Assembly: GCA_009731425.1 (NCBI GenBank)
Contig: AP018794.1
Span: 372,001-436,000 of the forward strand
DNA: 64,000 bases
Direction: 5' to 3'
Source of the DNA: Lachnospiraceae bacterium KM106-2
GTDB taxonomy: Bacteria > Bacillota > Clostridia > Lachnospirales > Lachnospiraceae
Position 1 is the stretch's first letter. Every line of letters begins with the position of its first letter. Position numbers and translations under genes: made by a program. Positions 52,808 through 62,128 of the stretch are shown one piece after another. The notes beneath the pieces were generated by a model. It saw nothing but the letters and a program-made list of their open reading frames with translations, had not been told where the DNA came from and made no database searches.

Positions 52808-53494
52808 ATGTTTAAACATGAAAAGAAATTATTAAATGATGTTAGGGTTGATGCACCCAATCCTAACTATGCTGCTATGCTACAGGAACAATTAGGTGGT
52901 CCGCAGGGAGAACTGAAAGCGGCTTTACAATATTTGGCTCAAAGCTTTCGCATTAAAGATCCCCAGATTAAGGACTTGTTTTTAGACATTGCAACCGAAG
53001 AGTTAAGCCACATGGAGATGGTTGCTACTACGGTAAATTTATTAAATGGACACCAATTAGATGCTCAAAATGCTACGGTAGGGAATGTTGAGGCTCATGT
53101 TTTATCCGGACTTACTCCTATGTTAACAAATGCTTCCGGACAATTATGGACAGCTGCATATGTGAACGAAACAGGGGATTTAGCGGCTGATCTATTATCG
53201 GATATAGCTGCGGAGCAACGAGCAAAGGTAGTTTATGAATATCTTCATAGGCAGATCAATGACAAAGGGGTGAGGGATACTATTGATTTCTTATTAAATC
53301 GTGAAGAAGCCCATAATGCTTTATTTAGAGAAGCATTTAATAAGATACAAGATACTGGCTCACTGAAAGATTTTGGGGTAACAAAGGATTCGAGGTTGTA
53401 TTTTGACTTGTCCTCTGGGAAAAATAATTTTAATGTTGATCATCCTCAGGCACCTAGCTTTAATGAGGTGAATAAGGAACTTGTTACTAAGTAA
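52808..53494 (+). CDS. Manganese catalase family protein (coat catalase, CotJC paralogue)
   Basis: 228 residues. Dimanganese ligands by pattern: Glu35 (GGPQGELKAALQYL), Glu65 and His68 (TEELSHMEM), Glu136 (AAEQRAKVVYEYL) and His169 (REEAHNALFREAF). It splits hydrogen peroxide in the coat; similar proteins in C. difficile (CotCB/CotD type) are coat components. It is longer than CotJC by a C-terminal tail (KNNFNVDHPQAPSFNEV). TTGGAGATAAATT precedes the ATG. It may cover for the disrupted cotJC. It is divergent from the repeat protein. Confidence 0.92.
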   Translation: MFKHEKKLLNDVRVDAPNPNYAAMLQEQLGGPQGELKAALQYLAQSFRIKDPQIKDLFLDIATEELSHMEMVATTVNLLNGHQLDAQNATVGNVEAHVLSGLTPMLTNASGQLWTAAYVNETGDLAADLLSDIAAEQRAKVVYEYLHRQINDKGVRDTIDFLLNREEAHNALFREAFNKIQDTGSLKDFGVTKDSRLYFDLSSGKNNFNVDHPQAPSFNEVNKELVTK

Positions 53495-53504
53495 ATATAC
53501 AATA

Positions 53505-53556
53505 AGGGGTCTTTGTATAATAGCGAAATGGCTATGGTACAAAGGCCTATTTTTTA
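53505..53556 (+). terminator. Terminator of the manganese catalase gene
   Basis: Imperfect stem (AGG..CTTTGTA..ATAGC with GCTAT..TACAAAG..CCT) and a run of T. Between it and 53770 nothing is recognised. Confidence 0.75.
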
Positions 53557-53770
53557 ATATATTTATGAAGTCTCCAAAAAATTCATTACAATCAATATAT
53601 TAAATTAAAAATTTTTAGAGGACTTAGTATTTGGAATATTATGAATTATAATCCGCAGTTATGGTTGGTTATAAATTCTCAATATGAGAATGAAAAGCTT
53701 TTATAGGTTGATAAGAACCCTAGGGTGTGAGCCTTTATCCTCATTTGATTAGTATAATACTTAAAGTTAA

Positions 53771-53824
53771 TAAAAACGCGTCTCAGTTGACTAAATTCTT
53801 TCTATTATTTCACTTTGAGACGCG
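53771..53824 (-). terminator. Terminator of the third csp gene (minus strand)
   Basis: CGCGTCTCA (53777-53785) pairs with TGAGACGCG (53816-53824); on the minus strand it is followed by TTTTTATT. It lies 8 bases after the csp stop. Confidence 0.8.
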
Positions 53825-53831
53825 CTCTTCT

Positions 53832-55586
53832 TTACAAAGTTATATTATCGAACGTATTGCGAAGACATAGAGCTCCATATCCCAAAGTACGGTTTGGATA
53901 TATATTTTCTATTCGAAGCGGTCTGGTTCCGTCTATAAGATAAGCTTTTAATTTCTCACCGTATAAATACGGATCGTTCTCTCTGACGATTCCCCATTCC
54001 ATTAAAAGGGCAGCGCTTCCTGTAACAAAAGGAGTTGCCATGGAAGTTCCGGTTCGTGCTGTATAGCCACCGCCAGGTGAACAGGAGGTGATGTCAACAC
54101 CAGGTGCTACAAGGTCTGGCTTTATATCAAGATCTCTAGTGTAACCTCTACCCGAAAAAGGGGCGTAGCTGTCTGTATAACCATTATAGGCACCAACTGT
54201 AATAGCGCGGTAAGCAGTGGATGGTATTGTAAGTGTGGTGAATTCGGATGGAGCTAAGAATCTGGTTCCAGGATTAAGTGCTCCTCCGGCAGGTAGCCAC
54301 ATATCATAATCGCCGGCTTTAATCATTCTGGGAATTAATTCAAATTTCCATACACCAGAGTTAATATAAGTGTTAACAGGAGTAAATTCCAAGTAAATTT
54401 CCTGTTGAACATTGTAAGGTGTTGGATCGCCGTAATAAAGAAATATTTCTGTCTGTCCAATTACGAATTGCTGCGTACCTAGCCTTCTTGGTATGGGACC
54501 AACACGGGTTCCATCCGGTGCTATTATAATGATATCAAAATGATCGAAATAGTTTTTCCAAATCTGGAGGCTTAATCCAAACGTAGATTCACTCACAGCT
54601 AGTTCAATAACTTCATTTCTTCCCATACTTAACACACCCTGCGTATGATTGCCGGATATTCCTTCGTTACCTGTCCCTACAACAATGCTTGTTTTGCCTA
54701 GATTGGAGACATCATTAATATAGCTTTCTAACAAGGTTCTACCGGTATGTGAACCATAATTATTGCCGAAACTAAGGTTAATTGCAAGGGGACGGTCAAG
54801 TTCAATTGCACTTCGGATGCAGAAATCAATGGCTAACATCAACTGAGTAGTAAGGGGAAAAGAATCGCCAACGGATGTTCCAAGCTTTACAATCAATAAT
54901 TCGCTTAGCAGAGCAACACCTCGATACAATCCGTTGCTTGCTCTGCCGTTACCTGCAGCGATACCTGCAACATGAGTACCATGGCCTGATAAATCAACAC
55001 TAGGAACGATTTCCATTCGTTCCGGCATAGGAATTAAAAGAGCTTCATTTATAATTTCTCTTGTGTAAAGTGTTCCAATCGCATAATTCGGAGGGGGTGC
55101 ACCTGGTATCGTTTGATCCCATAATGCAGCAATTCTCGTTGTTCCATCCACATTCCTAAAGTCCGGATGGGAATAATCTATCCCGGAATCTATAATAGCT
55201 ACTAATACTCCCGCACCAAGGAGGTTATATAAATTTTCAGTCTGTACGGAATTGATACAGGAGACAGATCTTCCGTGATTCACTTCAAAATAAATTCGTT
55301 TCGGCTTTTCAATGAATTCTATTTCATCATATAAGGTAAGTCTGGGAATCAGTTCTTCAGGAATTATCATTATTGCATATCCATAGAATAATTCAATCAC
55401 AGTAATGCCTAATTCATCTCTGATACGATTTAAACTCCCATTATACTTGACAATTAGTTCCCACATATTTGTAACAGCTGAATAACCAACATCCAGATTA
55501 TATGTTTTTGCTCGTTCAGCCTCAGGTAGATCAAGAGCCAGATTAAGTTCATTTTCAATCTTTCCGCTATTAATTTGATTGATCAT
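53832..55586 (-). CDS. Csp-family subtilisin-like germination protease, catalytically complete
   Basis: 584 residues. A prodomain of ~110 residues is followed by Asp133 (AIIDSGIDYSHPDF), His202 (LSGHGTHVAGIAAGN) and Ser515 (TGTSMATPFVTGSAALLMEWG). The Csp insertion domain is present (LQIWKNYFDHFDIIIIAPDG, YDMWLPAGGALNPGTRF). It differs clearly from the pair at 46.5 and 49.7 kb and looks the more classical subtilase, so it may be the true CspB analogue. ATAGGAGTTCTTAT precedes the ATG; CATATACTA, 22 bases or so upstream of that, fits a sigma-K -10. Confidence 0.9.
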   Translation of the reverse strand: MINQINSGKIENELNLALDLPEAERAKTYNLDVGYSAVTNMWELIVKYNGSLNRIRDELGITVIELFYGYAIMIIPEELIPRLTLYDEIEFIEKPKRIYFEVNHGRSVSCINSVQTENLYNLLGAGVLVAIIDSGIDYSHPDFRNVDGTTRIAALWDQTIPGAPPPNYAIGTLYTREIINEALLIPMPERMEIVPSVDLSGHGTHVAGIAAGNGRASNGLYRGVALLSELLIVKLGTSVGDSFPLTTQLMLAIDFCIRSAIELDRPLAINLSFGNNYGSHTGRTLLESYINDVSNLGKTSIVVGTGNEGISGNHTQGVLSMGRNEVIELAVSESTFGLSLQIWKNYFDHFDIIIIAPDGTRVGPIPRRLGTQQFVIGQTEIFLYYGDPTPYNVQQEIYLEFTPVNTYINSGVWKFELIPRMIKAGDYDMWLPAGGALNPGTRFLAPSEFTTLTIPSTAYRAITVGAYNGYTDSYAPFSGRGYTRDLDIKPDLVAPGVDITSCSPGGGYTARTGTSMATPFVTGSAALLMEWGIVRENDPYLYGEKLKAYLIDGTRPLRIENIYPNRTLGYGALCLRNTFDNITL

Positions 55587-55729
55587 ATAAGAACTCCTAT
55601 GTAATTCTTAGTTTAGTATATGTGACAATGGTTATGTTTGCTAATCTCGAATTCCAAATATTACTACTTAAACGAATAATAAAATTACTTTCACCATATA
55701 TTTAATAAACTTGTTGAATGAGAATAGAT

Positions 55730-55880
55730 ATGGTGATTCATGTAGTACAACCGGGTGAAACGATTGCATCAATAGCGGAGAAATATGGTGTTCAAGAAAG
55801 TTAGTTAATTGCTAAGAATGGATTGCAAAACAGAGATTAATGAAGTACCAAGAAAAAACATTATGATGCGAGGAACATCA
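55730..55880 (+). pseudogene. LysM-domain relic
   Basis: MVIHVVQPGETIASIAEKYG is a LysM start like that of the hydrolase at 62184. After VQES a stop appears, and the same frame then continues LIAKNGLQNRD, the second half of a LysM motif, before another stop. A remnant of a lost LysM-GH18 copy. Confidence 0.65.
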
Positions 55881-55969
55881 ATGCCCTTATGGAGCTGGTA
55901 ACTGAATCTTAATATGTATATCCAGTAATGTATTTATGAAAATTACCGGTTTTTTGTATTAATTACTTA

Positions 55970-56662
55970 TTAATCAAGGCTTGGATAAGTTTCATTCGTA
56001 TTTTGAAGGTCAACGAATAAATTCCCTTCACTATCAATTTGAGCGAATAATACATCTTTAAAGGAATTTGCTCCTGCATTCTTAAGCTGACTTAAGAGCC
56101 AGCTTTCATCCTTTTTAAAGAAGCTAAGATTTTTCTTACGTAGTTCCCCATCGATTATAACTGGAAATGAAATGTTCACCGGTTTTGTATTAATTGCCAT
56201 ATCGGATGGCTGGACGGGTCTTTTCTGACTCATAGGAATAGCGGATAACTTACCATTTGGCTCTAGTATTGCATAAGCGATTTCTGAAAGGTTAGGGTAA
56301 CCCATTGTTCTCAACTCTGACATAAGTAATGGTATATTCATTCTTGTTTTCTTTAGCTCTTTCTTTAATATTTTACCGTTTATTATTAATACGATAGGCT
56401 CTGTATCAAAATTATAAAAGAATTTTTTTAATGACAGGCTGCCTATTAAAATTGTTATAGCTGTTATGGTTGCTACACCGATAGTTGCTTTCGAAGATAT
56501 CTTATATACTAATGGTTCTGCAGCTACTGTTGTTAGTAACATCATCGCCGCTAGCTCATATGTGGTCATGTTAGAAACGGACTTTTTACCGGAGAGTCTT
56601 ACGCCTGTCCATGTTACAAGAAACATGATTATACACCGTATCATATACGCTAATATTTCCAT
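55970..56662 (-). CDS. DUF421 (YetF-like) membrane protein
   Basis: 230 residues. Three N-terminal membrane helices with GVRLSGKKSVSNMTTYELAAM, then PIVLIINGKILKKELKKTRM and LSEIAYAILEPNGKLSAI, and the tail domain (VIIDGELRKKNL, WLLSQLKNAG, VLFAQIDSEGNLFVDLQ). The function is unknown; some members are spore-associated. AAAGGAGCTTACTATT precedes the ATG. It is 16 bases behind the DUF4363 gene on the same strand, a pairing that is common in clostridia. It is a paralogue of the disrupted gene at 34919-37355. Confidence 0.88.
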   Translation of the reverse strand: MEILAYMIRCIIMFLVTWTGVRLSGKKSVSNMTTYELAAMMLLTTVAAEPLVYKISSKATIGVATITAITILIGSLSLKKFFYNFDTEPIVLIINGKILKKELKKTRMNIPLLMSELRTMGYPNLSEIAYAILEPNGKLSAIPMSQKRPVQPSDMAINTKPVNISFPVIIDGELRKKNLSFFKKDESWLLSQLKNAGANSFKDVLFAQIDSEGNLFVDLQNTNETYPSLD

Positions 56663-56678
56663 AATAGTAAGCTCCTTT

Positions 56679-57044
56679 CTATGGTTTTGGAACTATATTT
56701 GTTGTATTTTTCCATATATCTTTAACAATTAATAAACTTGACAATGCAGTGGTATCATCCTTGGTTTTTACTCCACTTATCAATTGTCTAAAATATTCCT
56801 CTATTGTAGTAATATCTCCTTCTCCGTAATTCATCATTAAAATAAATAATTGATCATTCCATTTTTCTTTTATCTGTTCACTACTTTCTTCTGCCTCCTC
56901 CCACTTTTCCTCTTGAATGTATTTTTCAGTCTGATCAAATAGTGATGAAACATCGTCAAACATTCCTTTACGAGTAGTAATATAGGTAAATAAATACACA
57001 AATATAAATATGACTAATATTATATCGATAGTCTTACTTTTCAT
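56679..57044 (-). CDS. DUF4363 family membrane-anchored protein
   Basis: 121 residues. One N-terminal membrane helix (IDIILVIFIFVYLFTYI), then helical external or cytosolic segments with EKYIQEEKWEEAEESSEQIKEKW and LMMNYGEGDITTIEEYFRQL, characteristic of DUF4363. It is encoded just ahead of DUF421, probably as its partner. CGAGGAGGTCAATT precedes the ATG. Function unknown. Confidence 0.85.
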   Translation of the reverse strand: MKSKTIDIILVIFIFVYLFTYITTRKGMFDDVSSLFDQTEKYIQEEKWEEAEESSEQIKEKWNDQLFILMMNYGEGDITTIEEYFRQLISGVKTKDDTTALSSLLIVKDIWKNTTNIVPKP

Positions 57045-57199
57045 AATTGACCTCCTCGTATAATAAGTTTGTAAGCAAGATAAATCAGCTTATAAACTTA
57101 TTCTTTTTTATGATATAGATGTAAGGTCATCTAAGAGGAACTCCCCTCATCCTATTTCCATCTATATAATTAATAGTTACATTTTCAATAGTATTAATC

Positions 57200-57469
57200 C
57201 TGTGATATGATATCAGCAGAGTCTGATGTCCGAAGGCACTGCTTTTCCTCCTTTCAGCCGGCTTAGTCCGAGACTGCTCAGAAAGCTTGCAGCCTGGCTC
57301 ATACAGCACATTCCGCTTACACAGAAGTTGCATCCCAAGCCGTTAGCACCAGCAAAAAATGCTGGCTCGGTGAATGCTCATTACGCGAGGTTGCGGTCAC
57401 TGTATGATATACAGGATAAACCTTCTTCTTTAGGCTTCACAAATTCAGATCAGAAAGGAGCGTGATATC
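57200..57469 (+). ncRNA. Candidate bridge RNA region of the IS110 element
   Basis: In IS110 elements the long end upstream of the transposase encodes a structured bridge RNA that pairs with target and donor DNA. This stretch has several potential stems, for example CCAGC-loop-GCTGG at 57349-57365, and no supported ORF. Exact ends, loops and guide bases are not determined. 57045-57199 shows no gene. Confidence 0.45.
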
Positions 57470-58771
57470 ATGATTAAGATCAATTACATATCCACTTTAT
57501 TTGTCGGTATTGATGTAAGTTCCAAATCCAATGTTGTTTATGCAATGGATTTTGACGAAAATAAATATATTGCTTCTTCCTTCAGCAATAATCAGCCGGG
57601 AGCTGACATGCTTGCTGAATTAATCTCAGAATGTATGCGAAAACATCCTGACCTCAATACCATTATTGTTGCATTAGAGTCCACATCTGTTTATAGCATT
57701 CATATAGCTAACTTTTTATCTTCCTGTGAACTTCTGATGCCTTACAAACCTTATGTGTACTGCCTCAATCCAAAGATGACTGCCAACTACAGAAAAACCT
57801 TTGTTGGCATGGACAAAACTGATGCAAAGGATGCTTATCTCATTGCTGATTTTGCCAGAGTTGGACGTACAAAGAAATGTGAACCATGGCATGGCAGCCA
57901 GTATCTCGCATTAAAGCGTTTAACAAGGCACCGGCTCCATCTTGCAGAATGCATCACCCGTGAAAAGACATATATGGTGTCTAACCTTTACCTGAAATTT
58001 AGTGAACTTCAGCTTTTAGATGGTGACGAACAACCATTCAGCAATCTATATGGTTCCACTTCGTCCGCAGTACTTACTGAGTTTCTGTCTCTTCAGGAAA
58101 TCATTGACACACCAGAAGAGGAGCTGCTTGAATTTCTAGCTAAAAAAAGTAGAAATCGTATCGCAGATATATCTAAGACCTCTGATTTGCTTAAAAAGGC
58201 TGCCAGAGATTCTTATCGATTAGATAAATGCATGTATGAGCCATTAAATGTTTCTTTAGCAAGCTCATTCAACTGTATCCAGACCTACCAGAATGAAATG
58301 AAGCTGATTGATCAGGCAATTGAGAAATGTATTAAAGGAATGAATCCAAATGCCTTTACCATTCTCAAGTCCATTCCAGGTATTGGCCCTGTGTGGGCTG
58401 CTGGTATACTGTCCGAAATTGGCGATATAACAGCTTTTCATTCTTCTGATGCATTAGCTAAATATGCTGGATTGACCTGGCTAAAAAACGATTCTGGTGA
58501 CTTCATTTCAGAAGATAACCATATATCAAAAGCAGGTAATACATATCTCCGTTATTATCTCGGAGAAGCTTCAAACAGCGTCAGAAGGCACATGCCTGAA
58601 TATGCTGCATTCTATGCAAAGAAATATGCTGAGGTAACAAAGCATCAGCACAAAAGAGCACTCGCGCTTACATCTCGTAAATTCGTACGACTCGTTTTTG
58701 GTTTGCTGGTCAAAAACCAACTGTACACCGGCGAAAAATTGGATGCCGAACTCAATAAAGAATCTGAATAA
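57470..58771 (+). CDS. IS110-family DEDD transposase
   Basis: 433 residues. The RuvC-like DEDD domain shows LFVGIDVSSKSNVVYAMDF (Asp), IIVALESTSVYS (Glu) and GMDKTDAKDAYLIADFAR (Asp, Asp). The C-terminal Transposase_20 domain has LKSIPGIGPVWAAGILSEIGD and HISKAGNTYLRYYL with the conserved Ser. AAAGGAGCGTGATATC precedes the ATG. Full length, probably active. Confidence 0.93.
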   Translation: MIKINYISTLFVGIDVSSKSNVVYAMDFDENKYIASSFSNNQPGADMLAELISECMRKHPDLNTIIVALESTSVYSIHIANFLSSCELLMPYKPYVYCLNPKMTANYRKTFVGMDKTDAKDAYLIADFARVGRTKKCEPWHGSQYLALKRLTRHRLHLAECITREKTYMVSNLYLKFSELQLLDGDEQPFSNLYGSTSSAVLTEFLSLQEIIDTPEEELLEFLAKKSRNRIADISKTSDLLKKAARDSYRLDKCMYEPLNVSLASSFNCIQTYQNEMKLIDQAIEKCIKGMNPNAFTILKSIPGIGPVWAAGILSEIGDITAFHSSDALAKYAGLTWLKNDSGDFISEDNHISKAGNTYLRYYLGEASNSVRRHMPEYAAFYAKKYAEVTKHQHKRALALTSRKFVRLVFGLLVKNQLYTGEKLDAELNKESE

Positions 58772-59011
58772 CGCTCATTTTCAAAAAACTGATTTATGAG
58801 CGATGGTGAAGTGCGCCCTTTTTTAAGAAATACCTATCAAAATCTTTTCTAAATATCTCTTGACATATCACCAGAATGCTTTTATATTTATTGGATTAGT
58901 ATTTCAGTTTTCAAAAAATATATACCAAATTAAGTAAAAATTTTATCGGATTTAGGGAAAAAGAAAAGAGGTCGACAAGCTTACTTATCGTCCTCTGAAT
59001 CTATTGTTTCA

Positions 59012-59542
59012 TCAATCATATAATCTATAATATCCCTGTGGGAAGCCACAAACAGGGCATATGACCGGTGCACATTCGCCGGACATCACGTTACCACATT
59101 GCATGCATATCCATAAAGTGGGTTCTGGTTTACAAAACACTTGATTATTTTCCACATTCTCATAAAGTTCTGTAAACTGGAAGCCGTGATTATAGTCAAT
59201 ATTAGCAACTCCGCTAAATAAGGCAGCTATATCAGAATATCCTTCTTCCCTTGCTACACGAGCAAATTCCTGGTACATTTCACCTGCCATTTCACTTTCG
59301 ACCTGAATTGATTCTTGAAGAACTGTTGCTGTGTTTGGTAACGTTCCTTGGTTAATTCTCCTTAGCCAAATTCTTGCATGCTCTTTATCGTTTCGCGCTG
59401 TTGTTTCATATATATTTCCTATCTCTATATAACCTTCATTTCTTGCAATATCTTCATATATTAAATACCTTGCGCTTGACAAAAGTTCATTTTCATAAGC
59501 TTGTAAAAGATTCTGATAAGTTCTACTTTGTTGAAAGTCCAT
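59012..59542 (-). CDS. Rubrerythrin-type diiron protein with rubredoxin-like tail
   Basis: 176 residues. The ferritin-like diiron domain has ENELLSSARYLIYEDIA, NDKEHARIWLRRI, ESEMAGEMYQEFARVA and NIDYNHGFQFTELYENV metal ligands. The C-terminal zinc/iron ribbon has WICMQCGNVM and VICPVCGFPQGYY. It reduces peroxide in anaerobes with electrons from rubredoxin. A CATAAGATA -10-like element upstream suggests expression in the mother cell. ACCTTGGAGGTATT precedes the ATG. Confidence 0.9.
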   Translation of the reverse strand: MDFQQSRTYQNLLQAYENELLSSARYLIYEDIARNEGYIEIGNIYETTARNDKEHARIWLRRINQGTLPNTATVLQESIQVESEMAGEMYQEFARVAREEGYSDIAALFSGVANIDYNHGFQFTELYENVENNQVFCKPEPTLWICMQCGNVMSGECAPVICPVCGFPQGYYRLYD

Positions 59543-59573
59543 AATACCTCCAAGGTAAGAGATTTAATTACTA

Positions 59574-59582
59574 TATCTTATG
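59574..59582 (-). promoter_or_regulatory. Possible sigma-K -10 element before the rubrerythrin gene
   Basis: CATAAGATA on the minus strand fits CATANNNTA; an AC is found at 17 rather than 16 bases. Moderate to weak. Confidence 0.35.
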
Positions 59583-59726
59583 TGCGAAGTACTTATGTTG
59601 TTAATATAACATTGAATACAAATCCTTAAAATCTATCGTTACTATTTCTCTGCTGATACGAAGCTTATGGAATAAATATGGAAATTAATCATAAATTTAT
59701 AAAAATATGTTTTATTGGAGATAAAC

Positions 59727-60347
59727 TTGGACAATAGATACAATTCTGGCTCAGATACTGCTACCCAATATACCTATATTACTATTATGGCATTGGTGGA
59801 TTCCATTATTCCACGTACTCCGTTATTAGCAGAATTGTTTGGTGAGGTTTTATTATACGGGGCCTTGGATCTATACACCGATGAATACATGGTTATGATT
59901 TTAAATAATTATACGATACCATTATCCGATGTAACTGCACAGATGCTAAATATTGCTGCTAAAGAGTATATGGGTTCAAAGGGAATAGTAAGTAATGATG
60001 ATCCTCAGAGGTATACGCTATTTGTAACATTATCTTCGATCCAACGTTTTCAAGCCTTAACACTACTTGATAATATAGAGGTATATTTTTCGGATGTCAT
60101 ATTCTTTCAGCAATACCCGGGATTACTCTCTATCGCAAGTTCTATCAACAGATTTACCATGTTAGGATATTATTCGGAATGGTACGGTTACGGAACGACT
60201 CGTTTGGAGCAGCCAAACAGCAGAGTATTACAGTATTATCCATTGAGCTGGGATCAGGTCGGTTATCCTGGTCCTTCGCTGAGCTACATAGCTTACGTAA
60301 ATGATTACTACCAAATTAAAGAGAAGCTACTTGAAGATACCATATAG
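59727..60347 (+). CDS. Small partner protein of the GMC oxidoreductase (gluconate 2-dehydrogenase subunit 3-like)
   Basis: About 206 residues, helical. The opening ITIMALVDSIIPRTP resembles the VADRIIP pattern of gluconate 2-dehydrogenase subunit 3, which binds the GMC flavoprotein subunit; the rest (AAKEYMGSKGIV, FQALTLLDNIEVY, GYYSEWYGYGTTRL) agrees with that fold in part. There is no Tat signal, which periplasmic members have. The TTG at 59727 lies 6 bases after GGAG; a TTG at 59715 overlaps that site. It is 28 bases before the GMC gene and clearly in one operon with it. Confidence 0.65.
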   Translation: MDNRYNSGSDTATQYTYITIMALVDSIIPRTPLLAELFGEVLLYGALDLYTDEYMVMILNNYTIPLSDVTAQMLNIAAKEYMGSKGIVSNDDPQRYTLFVTLSSIQRFQALTLLDNIEVYFSDVIFFQQYPGLLSIASSINRFTMLGYYSEWYGYGTTRLEQPNSRVLQYYPLSWDQVGYPGPSLSYIAYVNDYYQIKEKLLEDTI

Positions 60348-60375
60348 TATATAAGAATAGTTATGGGGGGGTCAT

Positions 60376-62076
60376 ATGAACAATGAAATGGATGTTATAA
60401 TTATTGGAGCAGGTGGAGGAGGAGCTGTAGCAGCTAAGGAACTAGGGCAGAAGGGGTTAAAAGTTCTTGTACTGGAAGCAGGGCCGTGGTACGGTAATGC
60501 CTTATGGCCTAATCCTAACACAGAACATGGAGCCATTGGGAGTTCAAGCTACGAAAATCTGAGTATTGAATTATTAAAAAAGCAATTTTCGGATTTAGAA
60601 GATGATATGAATAACTTTATCTATGGAAAATTCCGCTGGGGACCTGCGAATCGAGAGGAAGGGCCATGGCCGAGAAATCTTGTTGACCGTGGATATACCT
60701 GGCAGAATTCGGGAGTGGGCGGAAGTACGCTTCATTATTTGGCAAATTGCCCTCGCGCATTTCCGCAGGCAATTGATAATGTATGGCCAATTTCTTATGA
60801 AGAACTTATCCCATACTATGAAAAAGTAGAAAGGACCTTACCTGTCTATCCGGCCCCGAGTACTCCCAAAGAAGACCTCTTCTATTATGGAGCACAAAAA
60901 GCCGGATGGAGTTTATTAGATTCACCAAATGTAACTGTTCCGGGTTATCGTCCGCAACCAAATGCTATATTACGGCCAAATTTCTCGTCCGCCGCAACAG
61001 TCTCTCAAACAATACAACCAGTTGGGTGTACGCTTAGAGGGCACTGTATCAATGGCTGCCATATTGGACCTACAGTGGAAGGAGTTGCAAAAAGATCAAC
61101 TTTAGTTAGTTATATACCTCGTGCATTAGCCACAGGTAATGTGGAAATAAGACCAAATGCTTTTGTAATAAAAATACTAACAGAAGAAAGCAGTGAACTG
61201 GGATTACATGCGATTGGTGTACTTTACCGTGATACCTGGACAGGTGAAATAGTAGAGCTGAGAGCCAGAGTGATTGTATTGGCTGCAGGTGCAGTTGAAT
61301 CGCCCCGTTTATGGCTTAATTCAAACCTTCCTGAGAATGAATGGGTTGGAAGAGGCATGATTAACCACTGGATGGATTGTGTATCAGGTATCTTTGATGA
61401 AAGTGTTTTAAAGGACGTATTGGGTGTACCTGCTGCGCAGCCTTTTGTTGGGCAGAACGCAGCAGCAAGATTAGATCTTCCTGGACTTGGAGCGATTGAA
61501 ACAATTGGCTTTACACCGGGTATATTCTCATCGTTCCTATACGGAACAAGCCATAAAGGATATAGTATGTTTCGTCCGTCTAACCCGGATGAACCTTGGG
61601 ATGTAGAAGGTCTGGTTGTGGGTGAGCGATTAAAAGAATTTATGAGGGCTTATCCGAGAACTTTAAGTATACTTATTATAACAAATGATGAGGAGAATCT
61701 AAGGAATAGTATTACATTAGACCCTGTTCTTAAGGATGAGAATGGTTTCATTCCTGTAATCAATTATTATCCCAGTGAAGCTGACGCTGTGAAAAGAGAT
61801 AGGCTGGCTTATATCGCTGCTGATCTCCTAAGAAACGCTGGAGCAAAGACGATAATTCGTTCTAATTGGCCACCAGAAGCATTTATACATATTGCTTGCA
61901 CGATGCGTATGGGATTTGTAACCGATATTAATTGTGAAGCATTTCAAGTAAAAAGACTTTTTATCGCAGATAATAGTGTTCTATATAATGGTCTGGGAGG
62001 AGTTAATCCTACGTTAACTACGCAGGCTCTAGCGACTCGAACATCTGATAGAATTTCTGATCTATATTTTAAATAA
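60376..62076 (+). CDS. GMC-family FAD-dependent oxidoreductase
   Basis: 566 residues. FAD-binding VIIIGAGGGGAVAAKELG and LVLEAGP at the N-terminus, GVGGSTLHYLANCPRA, and the middle GAVESPRLWLNSN. The C-terminal GMC domain has FIHIACTMRMG, LFIADNSVLYNGLGGVNPTLT with the usual His and Asn. It contains an extra CTLRGHCINGCHIGP segment that could hold a metal or disulfides. The family oxidises sugars, polyols or alcohols. It is preceded by GGGGGG and pairs with the small protein upstream. In a spore island it may act on coat sugars or on germinants; this is inference. Confidence 0.88.
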   Translation: MNNEMDVIIIGAGGGGAVAAKELGQKGLKVLVLEAGPWYGNALWPNPNTEHGAIGSSSYENLSIELLKKQFSDLEDDMNNFIYGKFRWGPANREEGPWPRNLVDRGYTWQNSGVGGSTLHYLANCPRAFPQAIDNVWPISYEELIPYYEKVERTLPVYPAPSTPKEDLFYYGAQKAGWSLLDSPNVTVPGYRPQPNAILRPNFSSAATVSQTIQPVGCTLRGHCINGCHIGPTVEGVAKRSTLVSYIPRALATGNVEIRPNAFVIKILTEESSELGLHAIGVLYRDTWTGEIVELRARVIVLAAGAVESPRLWLNSNLPENEWVGRGMINHWMDCVSGIFDESVLKDVLGVPAAQPFVGQNAAARLDLPGLGAIETIGFTPGIFSSFLYGTSHKGYSMFRPSNPDEPWDVEGLVVGERLKEFMRAYPRTLSILIITNDEENLRNSITLDPVLKDENGFIPVINYYPSEADAVKRDRLAYIAADLLRNAGAKTIIRSNWPPEAFIHIACTMRMGFVTDINCEAFQVKRLFIADNSVLYNGLGGVNPTLTTQALATRTSDRISDLYFK

Positions 62077-62128
62077 TCTTATATGTTATTCTTTTAAGGT
62101 TCATTATACCGAATAGTGCCTTATTATC

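Larger units (their letters stand above)
57190..58850 (+). mobile_element. IS110-family insertion sequence (ends approximate)
   Basis: One DEDD transposase gene with a ~270-base non-coding region before it, GC-richer than the surroundings, and a short downstream end with a CGCTCAT/ATGAGCG hairpin (58772-58802). This is the layout of the IS110 group. Such elements lack terminal inverted repeats and target duplications, so the ends cannot be set from one copy. Confidence 0.7.

Noticed and set aside
57226..57465. 79-codon plus-strand ORF and 68-codon minus-strand ORF upstream of the IS110 transposase
   Set aside because: The position and structure fit the non-coding bridge-RNA end; the frames have no ribosome site.
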